From the NCBI GenBank assembly GCA_014529385.2, contig CM043945.1:95268112-95332111 (forward strand): a DNA stretch of 64,000 bases. The letters run 5' to 3'. The notes under the pieces were generated by a model. The model worked only from the letters and a program-made list of their open reading frames with translations, searched no databases and was not told the DNA's origin. This DNA is from Adiantum capillus-veneris (Eukaryota > Streptophyta > Polypodiopsida > Polypodiales > Pteridaceae). Below are positions 43,551 to 54,820 of the stretch, piece by piece. Each line of letters begins with the position of its first letter. Position 1 is the first letter of the stretch. The position numbers and the translations under genes are program-made.

Positions 43551-46049
43551 GACTTTGCAACGAAAGAGGTTGAATTTAGGAAAGTGACGTTTTTCGATGT
43601 ATCACCTCCTGTACAGATAGCTCTAGAGCCAATTACTACACAGGCTAGTACAAGCTCTGATCAGCCAAGGAGATCTCAAAGAGTCTCACATCCGCCAGAA
43701 CGGTTTGTTCCAGGCGTGGAATTTGTGTTGCTGACAGATAGTGGTGAGCCTTCTTGTTACAAAGAGGCTATGCTAGCCAATGATAAGGTTCAGTGGGAAC
43801 ATGCTATGAAGAGGGAGCTATCCAGTATTGCAAAGAACAAAACATGGGAACTTGTTCCATTGCCAAAAGGTAGGAAAGGTTTGCCGTGTAAATGGGTTTA
43901 CAAGAAGAAGATTGCATCCAATGTTGAGAATTACAAAGCTCGTTTAGTGGCCAAAGGTTTCAAGCAAGAATATGGTGTAGATTTCCAGGAAATCTTTTCT
44001 CCAGTGGTCAAGATGATGACACTAAGAATGTTGCTTGCTTTGGTTGCCACTAAAGATATGGAGCTTGATCAAATGGATGCCATTACAAATTTTTTACATG
44101 GTAATCTCGAGGAAGAGATTTATATGCAGCAACCTGAAGGGTTTGTGCTCAAGGGGCAAGGAACATTTGGTCTGTAAGCTTCTGAAAAGTCTCTATGGCT
44201 TGAAGCAATCGTCCAGACAATGGTATCAAAAGTTTGATGCATTTATGCGTTCCCTAGGCTATAAGCGTAGTAATGAGGATCCATGTCTTTACGTGAAAAG
44301 ACAACCAAATGGACAGCTTATTATGCTTATCCTTTATGTAGATGACATGCTTATTGTTGGTCATTCCGAGAAGGACATTGCTGACTTGAAAACCAAGTTG
44401 AAAAGTCAATTTGACATGAAATATTTGGGTGAAGCCAATCACATTTTGGGTATGCACATTACTTGTGATCGTAAGAAGAGGTTGTTGTACCTTTCTCACA
44501 AAGAGTATGTGCACAAGGTTCTTGATCATTTCAACATGCAGAAGGGGAAGGCCTTGAGTACTCCATTGCATGCATATTTGAAACGTAGCAAGAACGATTG
44601 TCCCACATCTGCTGAGGAAAAAGATGCGATGGCTAAAATTCCTTGTGCTTCAGCTTGTGGTAGTCTCATGTATGCCATGGTGGCTACAAGACCTGACATT
44701 GCACATGCAATGGGAGTTGTCAGCAAATTTATGTCTAACCCTGGTAAAAAGCATTGGGATGTTATCAAGCTGAAAACCAAGCTGAAAAGTCAATTTGACA
44801 TGAAATATTAGGGTGAAGCCAATCACATTTTGGGTATGCACATTACTCGTGATCGTAAGAAGAGGTTGTTGTACCTTTCTCACAAAGAGTATGTGCACAA
44901 GGTTCTTGATCGTTTCAACATGCAGAAGGGGAAGGCCTTGAGTACTCCATTGCCTGCATATTTGAAACTTAGCAAGAACGATTGTCCCAAATCTGCTGAG
45001 GAAAAAGTTGCGATGGATAAAATTCCTTGTGCTTTAGCTTGTGGTAGTCTCATGTATGCCATGGTGGCTACAAGACCTGACATTGCACATGCAATGGGAG
45101 TTGTCAGCAAATTTATGTCTAACCCTGGTAAAAAGCATTGGGATGTTGTCAAGCTGAAAAGTCAATTTGACATGAAATATTTGGGTGAAGCCAATCACAT
45201 TTTGGGTATGCACATTATTCGTGATCGTAAGAAGAGGTTGTTGTACCTTTCTCACAAAGAGTATGTGCACAAGGTTCTTGCTCGTTTCAACATGCAGAAG
45301 GGGAAGGCTTTGATTACTCCATTGCCCGCATATTTGAAACTTAGCAAGAACGATTGTCCCAAATCTGCTGAGGAAAAAGCTGTGATGGCTAAAATTCCTT
45401 GTGCTTCAGCTTGTGGTAGTCTCATGTATGCCATGGTGGCTACAAGACCCGACATTGCACATGCAATGGGAGTTGTCAGCAGATTTATGTCTAACCCTAG
45501 TAAAAAGCATTGGGATGTTGTCAAGTCGATTCTCAGAAACTTGAGTGGCACTGCAGATAGACAGTTATACTATGGTCATGGAGAATCATCCATTCAGGGA
45601 TTTGTAGACAGTGACTATGCAGGCTGTGTTGACAGTCGTAAATAAACAACACGTTGGATTTACACATTTGCTGGTTCCGCTATTTCTTGGAGATCTGTTC
45701 TTCAAGATTGTACATCCATTTCTACCATAGAGGCAGACTATGTTGCATTGAGTGAAGCATGCAAAGAAGCTATTTGGCTTGCTCGCCTAGGAAAGATCTT
45801 GAGTTGGAGCAGTGTACACCAGTTCTTCATTGTGACAGTCAAAGTGCTATTGCCTTGGCTAACAATCCAGTGTTTCATTCTAGAAGGAAACACATTGATG
45901 TGCGTTATCACTTCAGTCGTGAATGCCTGGCAAACAAGAGCCTTGATTTAGTGAAGATTCCTACGTCAGAAAACACAGCGGATGCACTCACTAAGAGTCT
46001 CTCCAGCCATCAGTTTCAGCACTGTCGTGAGTTGATGGGCATTGGGTGA
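43551..46049 (+). pseudogene. Ty1/copia relic 3 (IN end, RT, RH) with triplicated RT segment
   Basis: Truncated at its 5' side by the gypsy LTR. It starts with the IN-RT linker (TSSDQPRRSQRVSHPPERF) and continues into RT (NKTWELVPLPKGRKGLPCKW, YKARLVAKGFKQEYGVDF). A frameshift near 44150-44165 precedes KLLKSLYGLKQSSRQWYQKF and the catalytic YVDDMLIVG (~44335-44361). The segment after the catalytic site is present three times in tandem (44401-45530). RNase H follows with FVDSDYAGCVDSRK, stop (45643), EADYVALSEACKEAIWLA, CDSQSAIALANNPVFHSRRK and ALTKSLSSHQF, ending at 46047-46049. Further frame changes lie near 45800. It is the same lineage as the relic at 11.7-13.7 kb, judged by the CYKEA linker motif. 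Confidence 0.9.
44387..45530 (+). repeat. In-frame tandem triplication in copia RT
   Basis: The marker AAAAGTCAATTTGACATG occurs at 44401, 44785 and 45157, giving periods of 384 and 372 bp (128 and 124 codons), both multiples of three. Each unit encodes GEANHILGMHI, LLYLSHKEYVHKVL, KGKALSTPL, CGSLMYAMVATRPDIAHAMG and MSNPGKKHWDV. Unit 2 has a TAG at 44809-44811. Units differ by a few percent, so the triplication predates several point changes. Confidence 0.95.
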
Positions 46050-46093
46050 AGAGTGGTTCTCTTCCATTCTTATAGTCTCCCACATTGGCCATC

Positions 46094-46104
46094 AAGTGGG
46101 AGAA
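46094..46104 (+). other. Polypurine tract of copia relic 3
   Basis: AAGTGGGAGAA lies just before TGTTAGG at 46105 and 45 bp after the pol stop, as expected for a copia 3' end. Confidence 0.75.
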
Positions 46105-47200
46105 TGTTAGGTTTAATGGCCATGTGGCCGACCACCCATCACTAACTGCCACTAACCCTAAGTGTATAGCTATACACTTGTGTGAGCCACTAACACTAAG
46201 TACAATGTGTATTGTGCCTTGGTGCATAAGATAAGAGAAGCAAGAAAGGGGGCACACAGTACGTTGTCTCTCCCCCTTCAACCTGTGTGTGTGGCTATGG
46301 TGGTGTGTGTGTGAGTGTGTGCATGCGTATTCTTCTTCCGTTGTGCTCCGAGCTCCTCCCCTTCAACAGCATGGCCTAGCCTTTTTGTAACAACATCAAG
46401 CTAGCGTTTTTGCAAGACAGATCAGCCTTGGAGTTTTTGCATTGCAGAGCAGCTTCGGCGTTAGCAGACACAACAGAACCACTTCACGACAGCAGATGAT
46501 CCCTAGCGTTAGTAGATTTTCTCCAGCAGCAAAATTCAGTCCTAGAGTTTTTGCATCAGCTTGGCAGTCCAATGTTTTTGCAGATCTTCGCGACGGAACC
46601 TCAAGATAGATCAGTGTTTTCAGTTTTCAACAGTCAGTACCCGCAGTAGAACCCCCAAACCTCGCACATCTCACCTTCTCGCACCAGATCCTCGCCGCAT
46701 GGTCAGATCCCGCGAAGTTTGCAAATTCAGCCCGAAAAACTCAGTTTTCAGCATCTACGTTTTCAACACGTCATCGTCGCATCGTCGCCATCGACATCGT
46801 CACCGACATAGAATCAGAATTCACCAGATAAAGATTTGCAGATCTCAGCCATTAGAGTTTCCAGATTTCAATCCGTCTCATCGTCGTTCTCATCGTCGTC
46901 AACATGATCGGCAAGTCCAAGCATTGTAGAGATTTGTGCAATCAATAGTAGACCGCTCTCGCCATAGAGAGTGGGGCCTTTGAAGGAGGGTTTGACAACA
47001 TTCTGACGTCATATTATTCTGTCTATCTCTCAGTATCATGCACCTTCATTCATAGTGTCATTCACTTTGTTTGTGATCATTTGCACTCTCTCACTAAAGG
47101 AACGGAAGGCTCTCCCTTCCGTACGTAAAAGGAACCTTGAGCACAATTTGGAGCACTCATCTTGAGCAAAGTTCAACATTCACTTCCACTGCACCTTACA
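46105..47200 (+). repeat. LTR shared between copia relic 3 and the next interior
   Basis: It begins TGTTAGGTTTAATGGCC and ends GCACCTTACA (1,096 bp). It is preceded by a polypurine tract and followed by an iMet primer site, so it serves as the 3' LTR of the copia body and the 5' LTR of the following interior. From about 46363 (CAACAGCATGGCCTAGC) it aligns with the LTR at 50262-51464. Its first ~258 bp (U3) are unrelated to that LTR. Confidence 0.8.
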
Positions 47201-47201
47201 T

Positions 47202-47213
47202 TGGTATCAGAGC
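47202..47213 (+). other. Primer binding site, tRNA-iMet type
   Basis: TGGTATCAGAGC begins two bases after the LTR end at 47200. Confidence 0.95.
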
Positions 47214-47807
47214 TTTGGCAGTGTTCTGTATCACTCAAGGAAAGAACCACGTAATTTCTTTTGCTTGTTGCGGTCACAAGTAACCCAAGTCCTCTCGGGC
47301 TATCGATTCCTAATCGTGTTTGTGAAGAGTGACAAACCCAAGAAAGAAGGGCTTGTCCAACCTCCCCTTCTGCCTCTTTTCACTCATTGCGTGCGGACCA
47401 TGCACTTAGAGGCCAGCCAATCAACGTGAGGTGGGAAAAAACAACCTTGGTGAGAGCACAAGGCCGTCAAGGGGTGTGCCCGCGGAAAAGAGACGAACTC
47501 GGGTGAAGAGAAGATACTTCTCTAACATAGATTGCAAGCGAAAAAAGAACCTCAAGAACCTCAAGACCCTTAAGACCCTCAAGAACCCAAGAACCCAAGA
47601 CTCGCAAGAACCCAAGTTCCTCGTGAACTTAAGAACCCAAGACTTCAATGGATGGTCATCACTCGAAGCGGAATGGATACTTTGCTTGGAGGTGGTGAGC
47701 ATGAAAGGGGCGAAGAATAATTTTCCCCACCAGGAGGTTTTTCCAACCCTCTCCCTTCCCCATCTACGACAAGGATTGCACTAACTCCTATAGAGGCTTT
47801 TGACCAG

Positions 47808-48590
47808 ATGATGATGGACAAAAAGTTAGAAAGCGACGAAATAATGGCAGCCATAGAGCGTAAGTACCAAGACAGAATGGCAGCGATAGCGCGACGAAAA
47901 GAAGCAAAATTTGATTGCAAGAATAGAGAAAGACAAGCAACATTTGATCGCGAGAACAAAGCAAGACAAGAGAAGGGCGACCGACATATGAAAGAGTTGT
48001 GGCGACTTTTTTCTATTGTGCATGCGCAATTTGCACAAAATCAGGAAAAAGAGACTCTCTCAGTCTCTTCTTCTCCAACGCATGACACACAGGAATTACA
48101 TGATTTGCATAATGATTTGAATGACAATGACAAGCATGATGATTTGCATGATGATTAAGATGTGATTTCTCACAAGCATGATGATTTGCAAGAAGATGAT
48201 GTGATTGTTCACAAGGATGATGTGTTAGTTGATACTTTCTCTAGTGAAGCTAACCTCATTGCAGTTTCGATCAACACCGAAGAACCGATCTTGGCTCTTG
48301 AGTCGAGGTCCACAGAACCCCCACAGGAAGATTCGATCAAACACGAAGAACCAATCTTGGCTCTCGAGCCTAGGTCTAAAGAACCCTCACAGGAAGTACT
48401 ATGTGTTCGAATGATTAGTCAACATGCATTGTTCGGGTGTTTCATTCGTGATTGTTTCTTGTATTTTAGTCAGCGTCTTTATGAGATCTCTTTTCATAGG
48501 CATGCCATATTGTACGCTAAGCACGATTCACTCATGAATTTGCACGGATGTATGCGGATGATTCATGAAAAGATGAAATGTTTGCATTCA
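47808..48590 (+). CDS. Charged protein frames of the pol-less element
   Basis: The frame 47808-48158 encodes 116 residues beginning MMMDKKLESDEIMAAIERKY. A long Arg/Glu/Lys helix (MAAIARRKEAKFD, RQATFDRENKARQEK) precedes LWRLFSIVHAQFAQNQEKE and a His/Asp-rich tail (DLHNDLNDNDKHDD). After a stop, a second frame (48162-48596) in the same phase continues the H-D-D-L repeats. It has a duplicated acidic block (EEPILALESRSTEPPQED / EEPILALEPRSKEPSQE). The two were probably one ORF. Its 3' end is cut by the solo LTR. No family is recognised; it could be a gag-like structural protein. Confidence 0.45.
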
Positions 48591-48591
48591 A

Positions 48592-49698
48592 TGTAAGGTG
48601 CAATGGAATGAATGTTGAACTTTGCTCAAGATGAGTGCTCCGAACTGTGCTCAAGGTTCCTTATTCTTAGGGAAGGGAGATCCTTCCATGCTTTAATGAG
48701 AGAGTGCAAGTGATCACAAAGAAAGTGAATAGACACTGTGCGTGAAGGTGCATGAGATTGTGAGATGGAGAGAAAAGAGAATACGACACCGGAAAGTTAT
48801 ACACCCTCCTCCAAGGGCCCTACTCTCACCATATGGCGAGAGTGGTCTATGCTATTGATTGCACAATCTGGTACAATGGGTGATGCAAATCTAATGGGGC
48901 TATGTTGAGGCCGATGGGGGTGACGACGAAGACAAGACTGTGGCTGAAAACTGCATGCTTCCAATCACTGAATTGATGCTGTTGCAAAAACGCTGACTTG
49001 GTTGAATTTTTGCTGCTTCAAAACGTTGTGCTACTGGTCTCTTAAGCGTCGATTTTCTGCAACAAAAATGCTGATCATAGGCTGCTAAAAACGTTAAGTT
49101 GGTTGGTAATGGCTGGCTGAAATCCATGATGAAAAACGCTGGAAGGGCTGAGTCTTTTGCTTGCTCGAAGCCCTTGCTGAAATCGCCCAAAGGGAGGGCT
49201 GAAAAGGTGTTGGAGTTATTGTTGAAAAACGCCAGGCTGCTGGGTCAAAAAATGCTGGAGTCCTTTGGGAAAAATGCCAGGTTGCTTTGTGGGAAAACGC
49301 CAAGCGGATGGGTTCTTGTTTTTGCTTGAGAATTGGCCTGTTGAGCAATGCTCCTGTTGCATCCTCTACCAGAAAGTGCTAACTCTGGTTTGCTTATATA
49401 TTTCATTAGCAAAATTGTCCTACCTAGTTCCCAACAAAAGTCACTTAATAATGTCAAAAATAGAGAAAATAGGTTTTATGCACTGGAAAGTTCCCTTGAT
49501 GGATTCTGATGGGAATGCTTATGATCATGCTGTGTGCAACTGGAGGATATGCATCTAATCTAAGTGTCTGGTCATGCACGGTCTGCGAACAGACTCACAA
49601 AAGTGCCAGATCACTTCCTATTTTAGACTGACTTAACGGAACTGAACCCTGGTCATGCTGTAGCTTGACCACGGACACATAGGATGTGTCATGTGACA
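48592..49698 (-). repeat. Solo LTR with TSD TTCAA
   Basis: The LTR is in minus orientation: plus-strand ends are TGTAAGGTGC and CATGTGACA. It is flanked by TTCAA at 48587-48591 and 49699-49703. No interior or primer site adjoins it. It is related to the LTR at 50262-51464, of which it is an inverted, diverged copy. It arose by LTR-LTR recombination within an element that had inserted into the pol-less interior. Confidence 0.9.
49393..49400 (-). promoter_or_regulatory. TATA box in the solo LTR
   Basis: TATATAAG in the context TATATAAGCAAACC (minus strand). The same context occurs at 50589 in the related LTR. Confidence 0.55.
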
Positions 49699-50250
49699 TT
49701 CAAGGAATTCACATTCTATGTCTCTTCCTTGGCATGACACAGTCGTAGAAAGAGCACAAAAAGGATTGAGCATCATGCCTCGGCATTTCCATTGTGATTT
49801 GCCACAGTTGATTGATTTAGATCATAAAGAAAAGATTCGATCTCATTGTTTGCATGTGTTTGATGAACGGTTTGGCACTCCGTCTCTTGTTTCATCTACA
49901 TTGCATGCATAGTCTTTTAGGAATATTAGCTTTTTCCATTCGCTTTACATGGAATAGGTATGTTCATGTTTTTGTGTTGGAAGTGGTTTGAAGAATTTTC
50001 AGCCATGGAGATTCTTGAAGAAGGAGGAAGCATGACTATAGACGAAGTTGAAGCATTGAAGGAGCCATAGTTGACTTTGTGTCCCTTTCGGCATGGCCCA
50101 AAGAAGCAAGCATTGCAGACCTTTATGAAGTTCAAGTATCGCATGACTCACTCATCAGAGTGGACCGGCGACAAGTCCTTTCTAGGATTCCAGGCACTAT
50201 TGGCGATCTCCCTCTATGCCATACAGTTCGGTACCAGTACCTCACTTTGA

Positions 50251-50261
50251 AAAGGAGGAGA
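50251..50261 (+). other. Polypurine tract of the pol-less element
   Basis: AAAGGAGGAGA directly precedes TGTCACATC at 50262. Confidence 0.75.
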
Positions 50262-51464
50262 TGTCACATCACACATCCAACCCTATGTCTTCGTAGAAAA
50301 GCTACAGCATGACAAGGGTTCAGTTCAGTCAAGTCAGTCTAGAATAGGAAGTGATCTAGCACTTTTGTGAGTCTGTTTGCAGATCGTACATGACCAGTCA
50401 CTTAGATTTGATGCATATCCTCCAGTTGCACACAACATGATCATCAGCATGCCCATCAGAATTCATAAGAATCCATTAGGGGAATTTTCCAGTGCATTAA
50501 ACCTATTTTCTCTATTTTTGACATTTTTCACTTATTATTTTTAAGTGACCTTTGTTGGGAACTAGGTAGGGCAATTTTACTAAGATAATATATAAGCAAA
50601 CCAAAGCTAGCACTTATTGGCAGAATAGGCAGCATGAACACTTTGCTCAACAGGCAACTTCTCGGCGGGACCCCCAACAGCATGGCCTAGCGTTTTTGTA
50701 ACAGGATCAAGCTAGCGTTTTTGCAACACAGATTATCCTTGGCATTTTTGCATTGCGGAGCAGCTTCGGCGTTAGCAGACACAGCATAACCACTTCACAA
50801 CAGCAGATCAATCCTAGCGTTAGTAGATTTTCTCTAGCAGCAAAATTCAGCCCTAGCGTTTTTGCATCAGCGTGGCAGTCCAACGTTTTTGCAAATCTTC
50901 GCGACGGAACCTCAAGATAGACCAGCGTTTTCAGCTTTCAGCAGTCAGTCCCTGCAGTAGAACCCCCCAACCTCGCAGATCTCACCTTCCGGCAGTAGAT
51001 CCTTGCTGCACGGTCAGATCCCGTGAAGTTTGCAGATTCAGCCCGAAAAACACAGATTTCAGCATCTGCGTTTTCAGTGTGTCGTCGTTGCATCATCGCC
51101 ATGGACATCTCACCGACCCGTTTCCAAATCCCAACCCATCTTGTCATCGTCCTCATCGTCGTCGACATCGTCGGCAAGTCCAAGCATTGTAGAGATTTTT
51201 GCAATCAATAGTAGACCGCTCTCGCCATAGAGAGTGGGGCTTTCGAAGGAGGGTTTGACAACATTCTGGTGTCGTATTCTTCTCTCTATCTCTCAGTCTC
51301 ATGCACCTTCATTCACAGTGTCATTCACTTTGTTTGGTGATCATTTGCACTCTCTCACTAAAGGAACGAAAGGCTCTCCCATCCGTAAGTAAAAGGAACC
51401 TTGAGCACAGTTTGGAGCACTCATCTTGAGCAAAGTTCAACATTCACTTGTGCTGCACCTTACA
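50262..51464 (+). repeat. 3' LTR (1,203 bp) of the pol-less element
   Basis: It starts TGTCACATCACACATCC and ends GCACCTTACA. The U5 end is shared with 46105-47200, and U3 is shared with the two solo LTRs (48592-49698 and 61223-62396). The following CCGGC has no partner at the other end of the composite, so no TSD can be shown. Confidence 0.88.
50589..50596 (+). promoter_or_regulatory. TATA box in the 3' LTR
   Basis: TATATAAG in the context GATAATATATAAGCAAACC, about 330 bp into the LTR. Confidence 0.55.
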
Positions 51465-54400
51465 CCGGCTAAGTCGCATGAAGTACTTGGGCTTGAGCCT
51501 CAACAAACTCCGTACGCGGTGTAGGTTGCCTATTTTTCTGTTGCACTGGTGGCGCTTGCAAGAACTCCATAAACCTTGGATTCTGCACCAGCCGCAAAAA
51601 GACATTTACCGCGACAACTAACTGAATCCTGAATGCATCATCCTCAAGTTGCCCAGTCATAAAGCCTTGTACTACTGGAGGGACATTCACATTAACAGGG
51701 AGGTACAAATTGATGTGGCCGTGAGGTCTCGCCAATCTCGAAGACCATAGGGATTTCCTGTCTGTTCTTTGAAGAAGAACCCTCTTCCATAATGCCCTTC
51801 CCTTTGTCGGCCATAGTGTAATCCCGCGTTCATGCACTCTGTGTCTTTAACCTAGACAACTGAGGCTCACTCTTTGAGGAAAAAGTGATTGATGTCCCGG
51901 CAACAGAACCTTGAAACCGGCACGTAGGCCGGTAGACGTTGGCTTTCATCCGAAATTCTTTACTTTAGACACACATAGAGAGAACGTGCAAAGAAACCTG
52001 CGACGGGACTTAACACTTAAGCACACACACGGTTCCGAAGCTAGAATGCTCCGAGCAGATGCTGACAACCTGTAGGCCCCAAAATTGGCGCCCCTTTCGG
52101 TATTTCTTTATTCTTTGAGAGGGTAAATTATGAAGTAGAGTCTTTGGAATCCTTTACCTGTATCCCGCTAGATACTACCTGATTTGGCCAAATTTCGGCA
52201 GCATAACAGCCCCAAAACTTGCGCGAAACCAATTCCCCTGCTAAAACTCACTACAATTGGCATATACCCTCTGATTCCTGCCCAAAAACAAAAAATTCAA
52301 TAAGCTGTATTTACTGGTTTTGGCTTTTTTTTTTTTTAGCCCCAAACAGTCCCCTAGCTGTCCTCTGCCAGTGCGGCACGATTCCCAAGGGTTTTGGCAT
52401 CCGTATGGCTGAAAAATAGTCAATTTATAGTGCATACACAGCACTGATTTCGCACCTGTACGGTGAGGTTATGACCCTCACTGGTGCCTGCTTTGGAGTA
52501 GCAGTTAGCTACCCCTGTTCGTGCTCAAGGAGGCTCTTGCCTCAGCACAAAAGCATGAATCCACACATCTGTACATCAGTCAAATAAAGAGCCCTCTTGT
52601 GGGGCATCACATAACTGCAAGTAGGGGAGAGAGAGAGAGAGGAGTCTGTAGCGTGCAAGGCATCACTCCTAGCACCACACTGTACATGAGAGGGAAAGAA
52701 AGCACTCTATAGCTCTTAACTTGTGACAAAAACCAAAATGAGGCCTCTCTCAGCTAAAAATTCAGCGCCCATTTTTTTTGAATGGGGCAAGTGCATGAAA
52801 ATCTGCCACTTGGCACAATTATAAGCTTTTGCCCGTTTCGGGGTTGCTGCCTAAAAATCTTTGGTTGGTTGCCTAGTTGACTTTGGGGAAGAGTTGTAAA
52901 GTGTTCTCCTGGTCATACCGAAGTTAATGACGGGAACACATTCCACGACCCAAAATAGCAGTTCCCTAATTTTTAGGAGATGCTTCCGTTGGGCTCCCAC
53001 TGGTCATCTGACCATCTATCCTCATTAAAACCGCATCCAAAAGTGCAATGTGGCCCAACTGTCGGATACTTTCTGTTGGTAGTCCCATCTTTACTTTATG
53101 CCTTTATTGAGTTCACTTCCTAGTATCCACCAACTTGCTGAGTGCGACAAGGGGAGCTACATGATCTTGCTCTCAGCCTAGACATCTTCTTACTATACGA
53201 ATTCCAGTGCTGACCACTTCCCGTCTGCGGGTGAAACTACCGTTCACATTGACCATACAATGTCCGACCGTTTTCTACTTCAAAAAGAGGGTCTCAAAAC
53301 TAAAACAAAAATCATTGGAAAGAACTCAACTAAGGTTAGCAGTTGCCACGTCCTCGTGACATAGTTAACAGCTACCACGTCCTCGTGACAACACCACTTT
53401 TACTTCCACCTATTTATGACAATTTGACTCCTTTGAGTTTGCCCAAGGATTACAAGGAAGGAAGGAAAGAGTGAAGTTTGAAACTTTCAAGGAAATCGAG
53501 CATCAATTGAAGGCTTTGACCTTCACATAAGAGTTTAATGCAATTTATCAACACTCTTGGCTATGGAATGCAAATCCAATCAAGAGCCATGCTTCAATGC
53601 TATGCTAGCCATCTTCTTCATCTCCATTAGTATGCTACTATCCTATGCTAAGCTCTATAAGTAATGGTATAAGAGGACACTACTTCTTTTTTGTATGTTA
53701 CTTCTTGTTCCTTTTCCCTACCCTCATTTCCTACTAGCTCTCTCCACCTTCGAAGGTGTTTGAGGTCTTGGGACCGAGGCCGGGGACAAGTTAATGCTTT
53801 CATTAGATTAAGTTACGGGCATAATTGTGGTGCATGAAGCTCTCTATCCTCATTGCACCATCAAGGTCTCAAGGAACACAACTTGTATTGTACCAAGTCT
53901 CTTTGTATGGAAGAAGCTATGATACAAAAGCCTTTTGGAGGGGGGACCAACTCCATATAATTCCTGTCCTCAACTATTGTCAAGTTTTCTAATTCTTTCT
54001 TTTGCAAAGTATTGTTTATGTCAAGTTAATTAAGTATAATGATTATATTACTATCTCTAATCAAGTCCTCCCTCTATTTTTTCAAAGTATTCTCATCTTG
54101 AGAGGTTCATCATTTAGAACCGCCCTATATAATGTGCATTCACGGGATATTAAAAAAACCCCTCTTTTAACATATGTGAATGAATAAAATGACCCCTTAT
54201 TTTAGGATTTTTCCCAAAATTGAATATAAAAACCCCTTATTCTAATGCATCTCTATTAAATTGCCTGAATTTTTTGTATTTTAAAACCCCTCTTTTCGAA
54301 CTCACGTTATACATTAACATGATTACATAGTGTACCCCTTGAGATTCTCATAAAAATGCTCACTAAAGTTTTCTTAATTTTGTTATCCTCAATGTTCATA

Positions 54401-54540
54401 GTCCATTTCCGGTACATGAGACTAGCATCTTTACTTGCTAGGCTTCTTTCTCCCACCTTGTGAGGTTTTAAGGAAGAGATTTAAGTTTCTCAAGATTTAA
54501 TTGTAATAAATTGCTAAACCCTTCTTCCCTCACTCACTTG
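51465..54540. other. About 3 kb without a recognisable gene
   Basis: A minus-strand open frame (51469-51837, 122 codons, containing VNVPPVVQGFMTGQLEDDAF) is the only sizeable one and has no recognised domain; a gag fragment is possible but unproven. A short imperfect duplication around CACGTCCTCGTGACA (about 53347 and 53378) and AT-rich sequence with repeated AACCCCTC-type runs (54155-54290) are otherwise all I see. Confidence 0.4.
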
Positions 54541-54820
54541 GGCAAACACATTTCCACTCTATCAAGCTAAGTCCTAATTTTCCAAACACACTTTCACACT
54601 ACTAGGCTAAGCCCTAGTCTCCCAATCAAAGTTCTACTCTATCCCACTTAGCCCAAATCTCTGGAACACAATTCTAGTCTACTACTCTAAGCACTAATCT
54701 CCCAAACACATTTTCACTCTACCACGCTAAGTCCTAATCTCCTAAACACACTTCCAATCTATCACGCTAAGTCCTAATCTCCCAATCACATTTCTATCCT
54801 ACCACGTTGTGTGCTTAGTG
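54541..54820. repeat. Seven tandem 40-bp units
   Basis: CTAAGTCCTAATCTCC-type motifs recur at exactly 40-bp steps (about 54567, 54607, 54647, 54687, 54727, 54767 and 54807), each with ACACA and CTCTACC elements. The units are diverged but the spacing has not slipped. Confidence 0.85.

Larger units (their letters stand above)
47201..50261 (+). mobile_element. Pol-less LTR element interior (LARD-like), split by a solo LTR
   Basis: Between the primer site (47202) and the polypurine tract (50251-50261) there are only ~1.95 kb of its own sequence, once the solo LTR at 48592-49698 is discounted. No protease, integrase, RT or RNase H motif is present. Its frames encode highly charged sequence. Such structures are large retrotransposon derivatives that would depend on enzymes of an autonomous relative. 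The copia body sharing its LTR is a candidate helper family. A run of AAGAACCC-type short repeats lies at 47545-47640. Confidence 0.7.

Noticed and set aside
51890-52100. Gypsy-type primer sites (TTGGCGCC near 52086; TTGCCGGGAC on the minus strand near 51895)
   Set aside because: The matches are short, lack the rest of the consensus and have no LTR end beside them.
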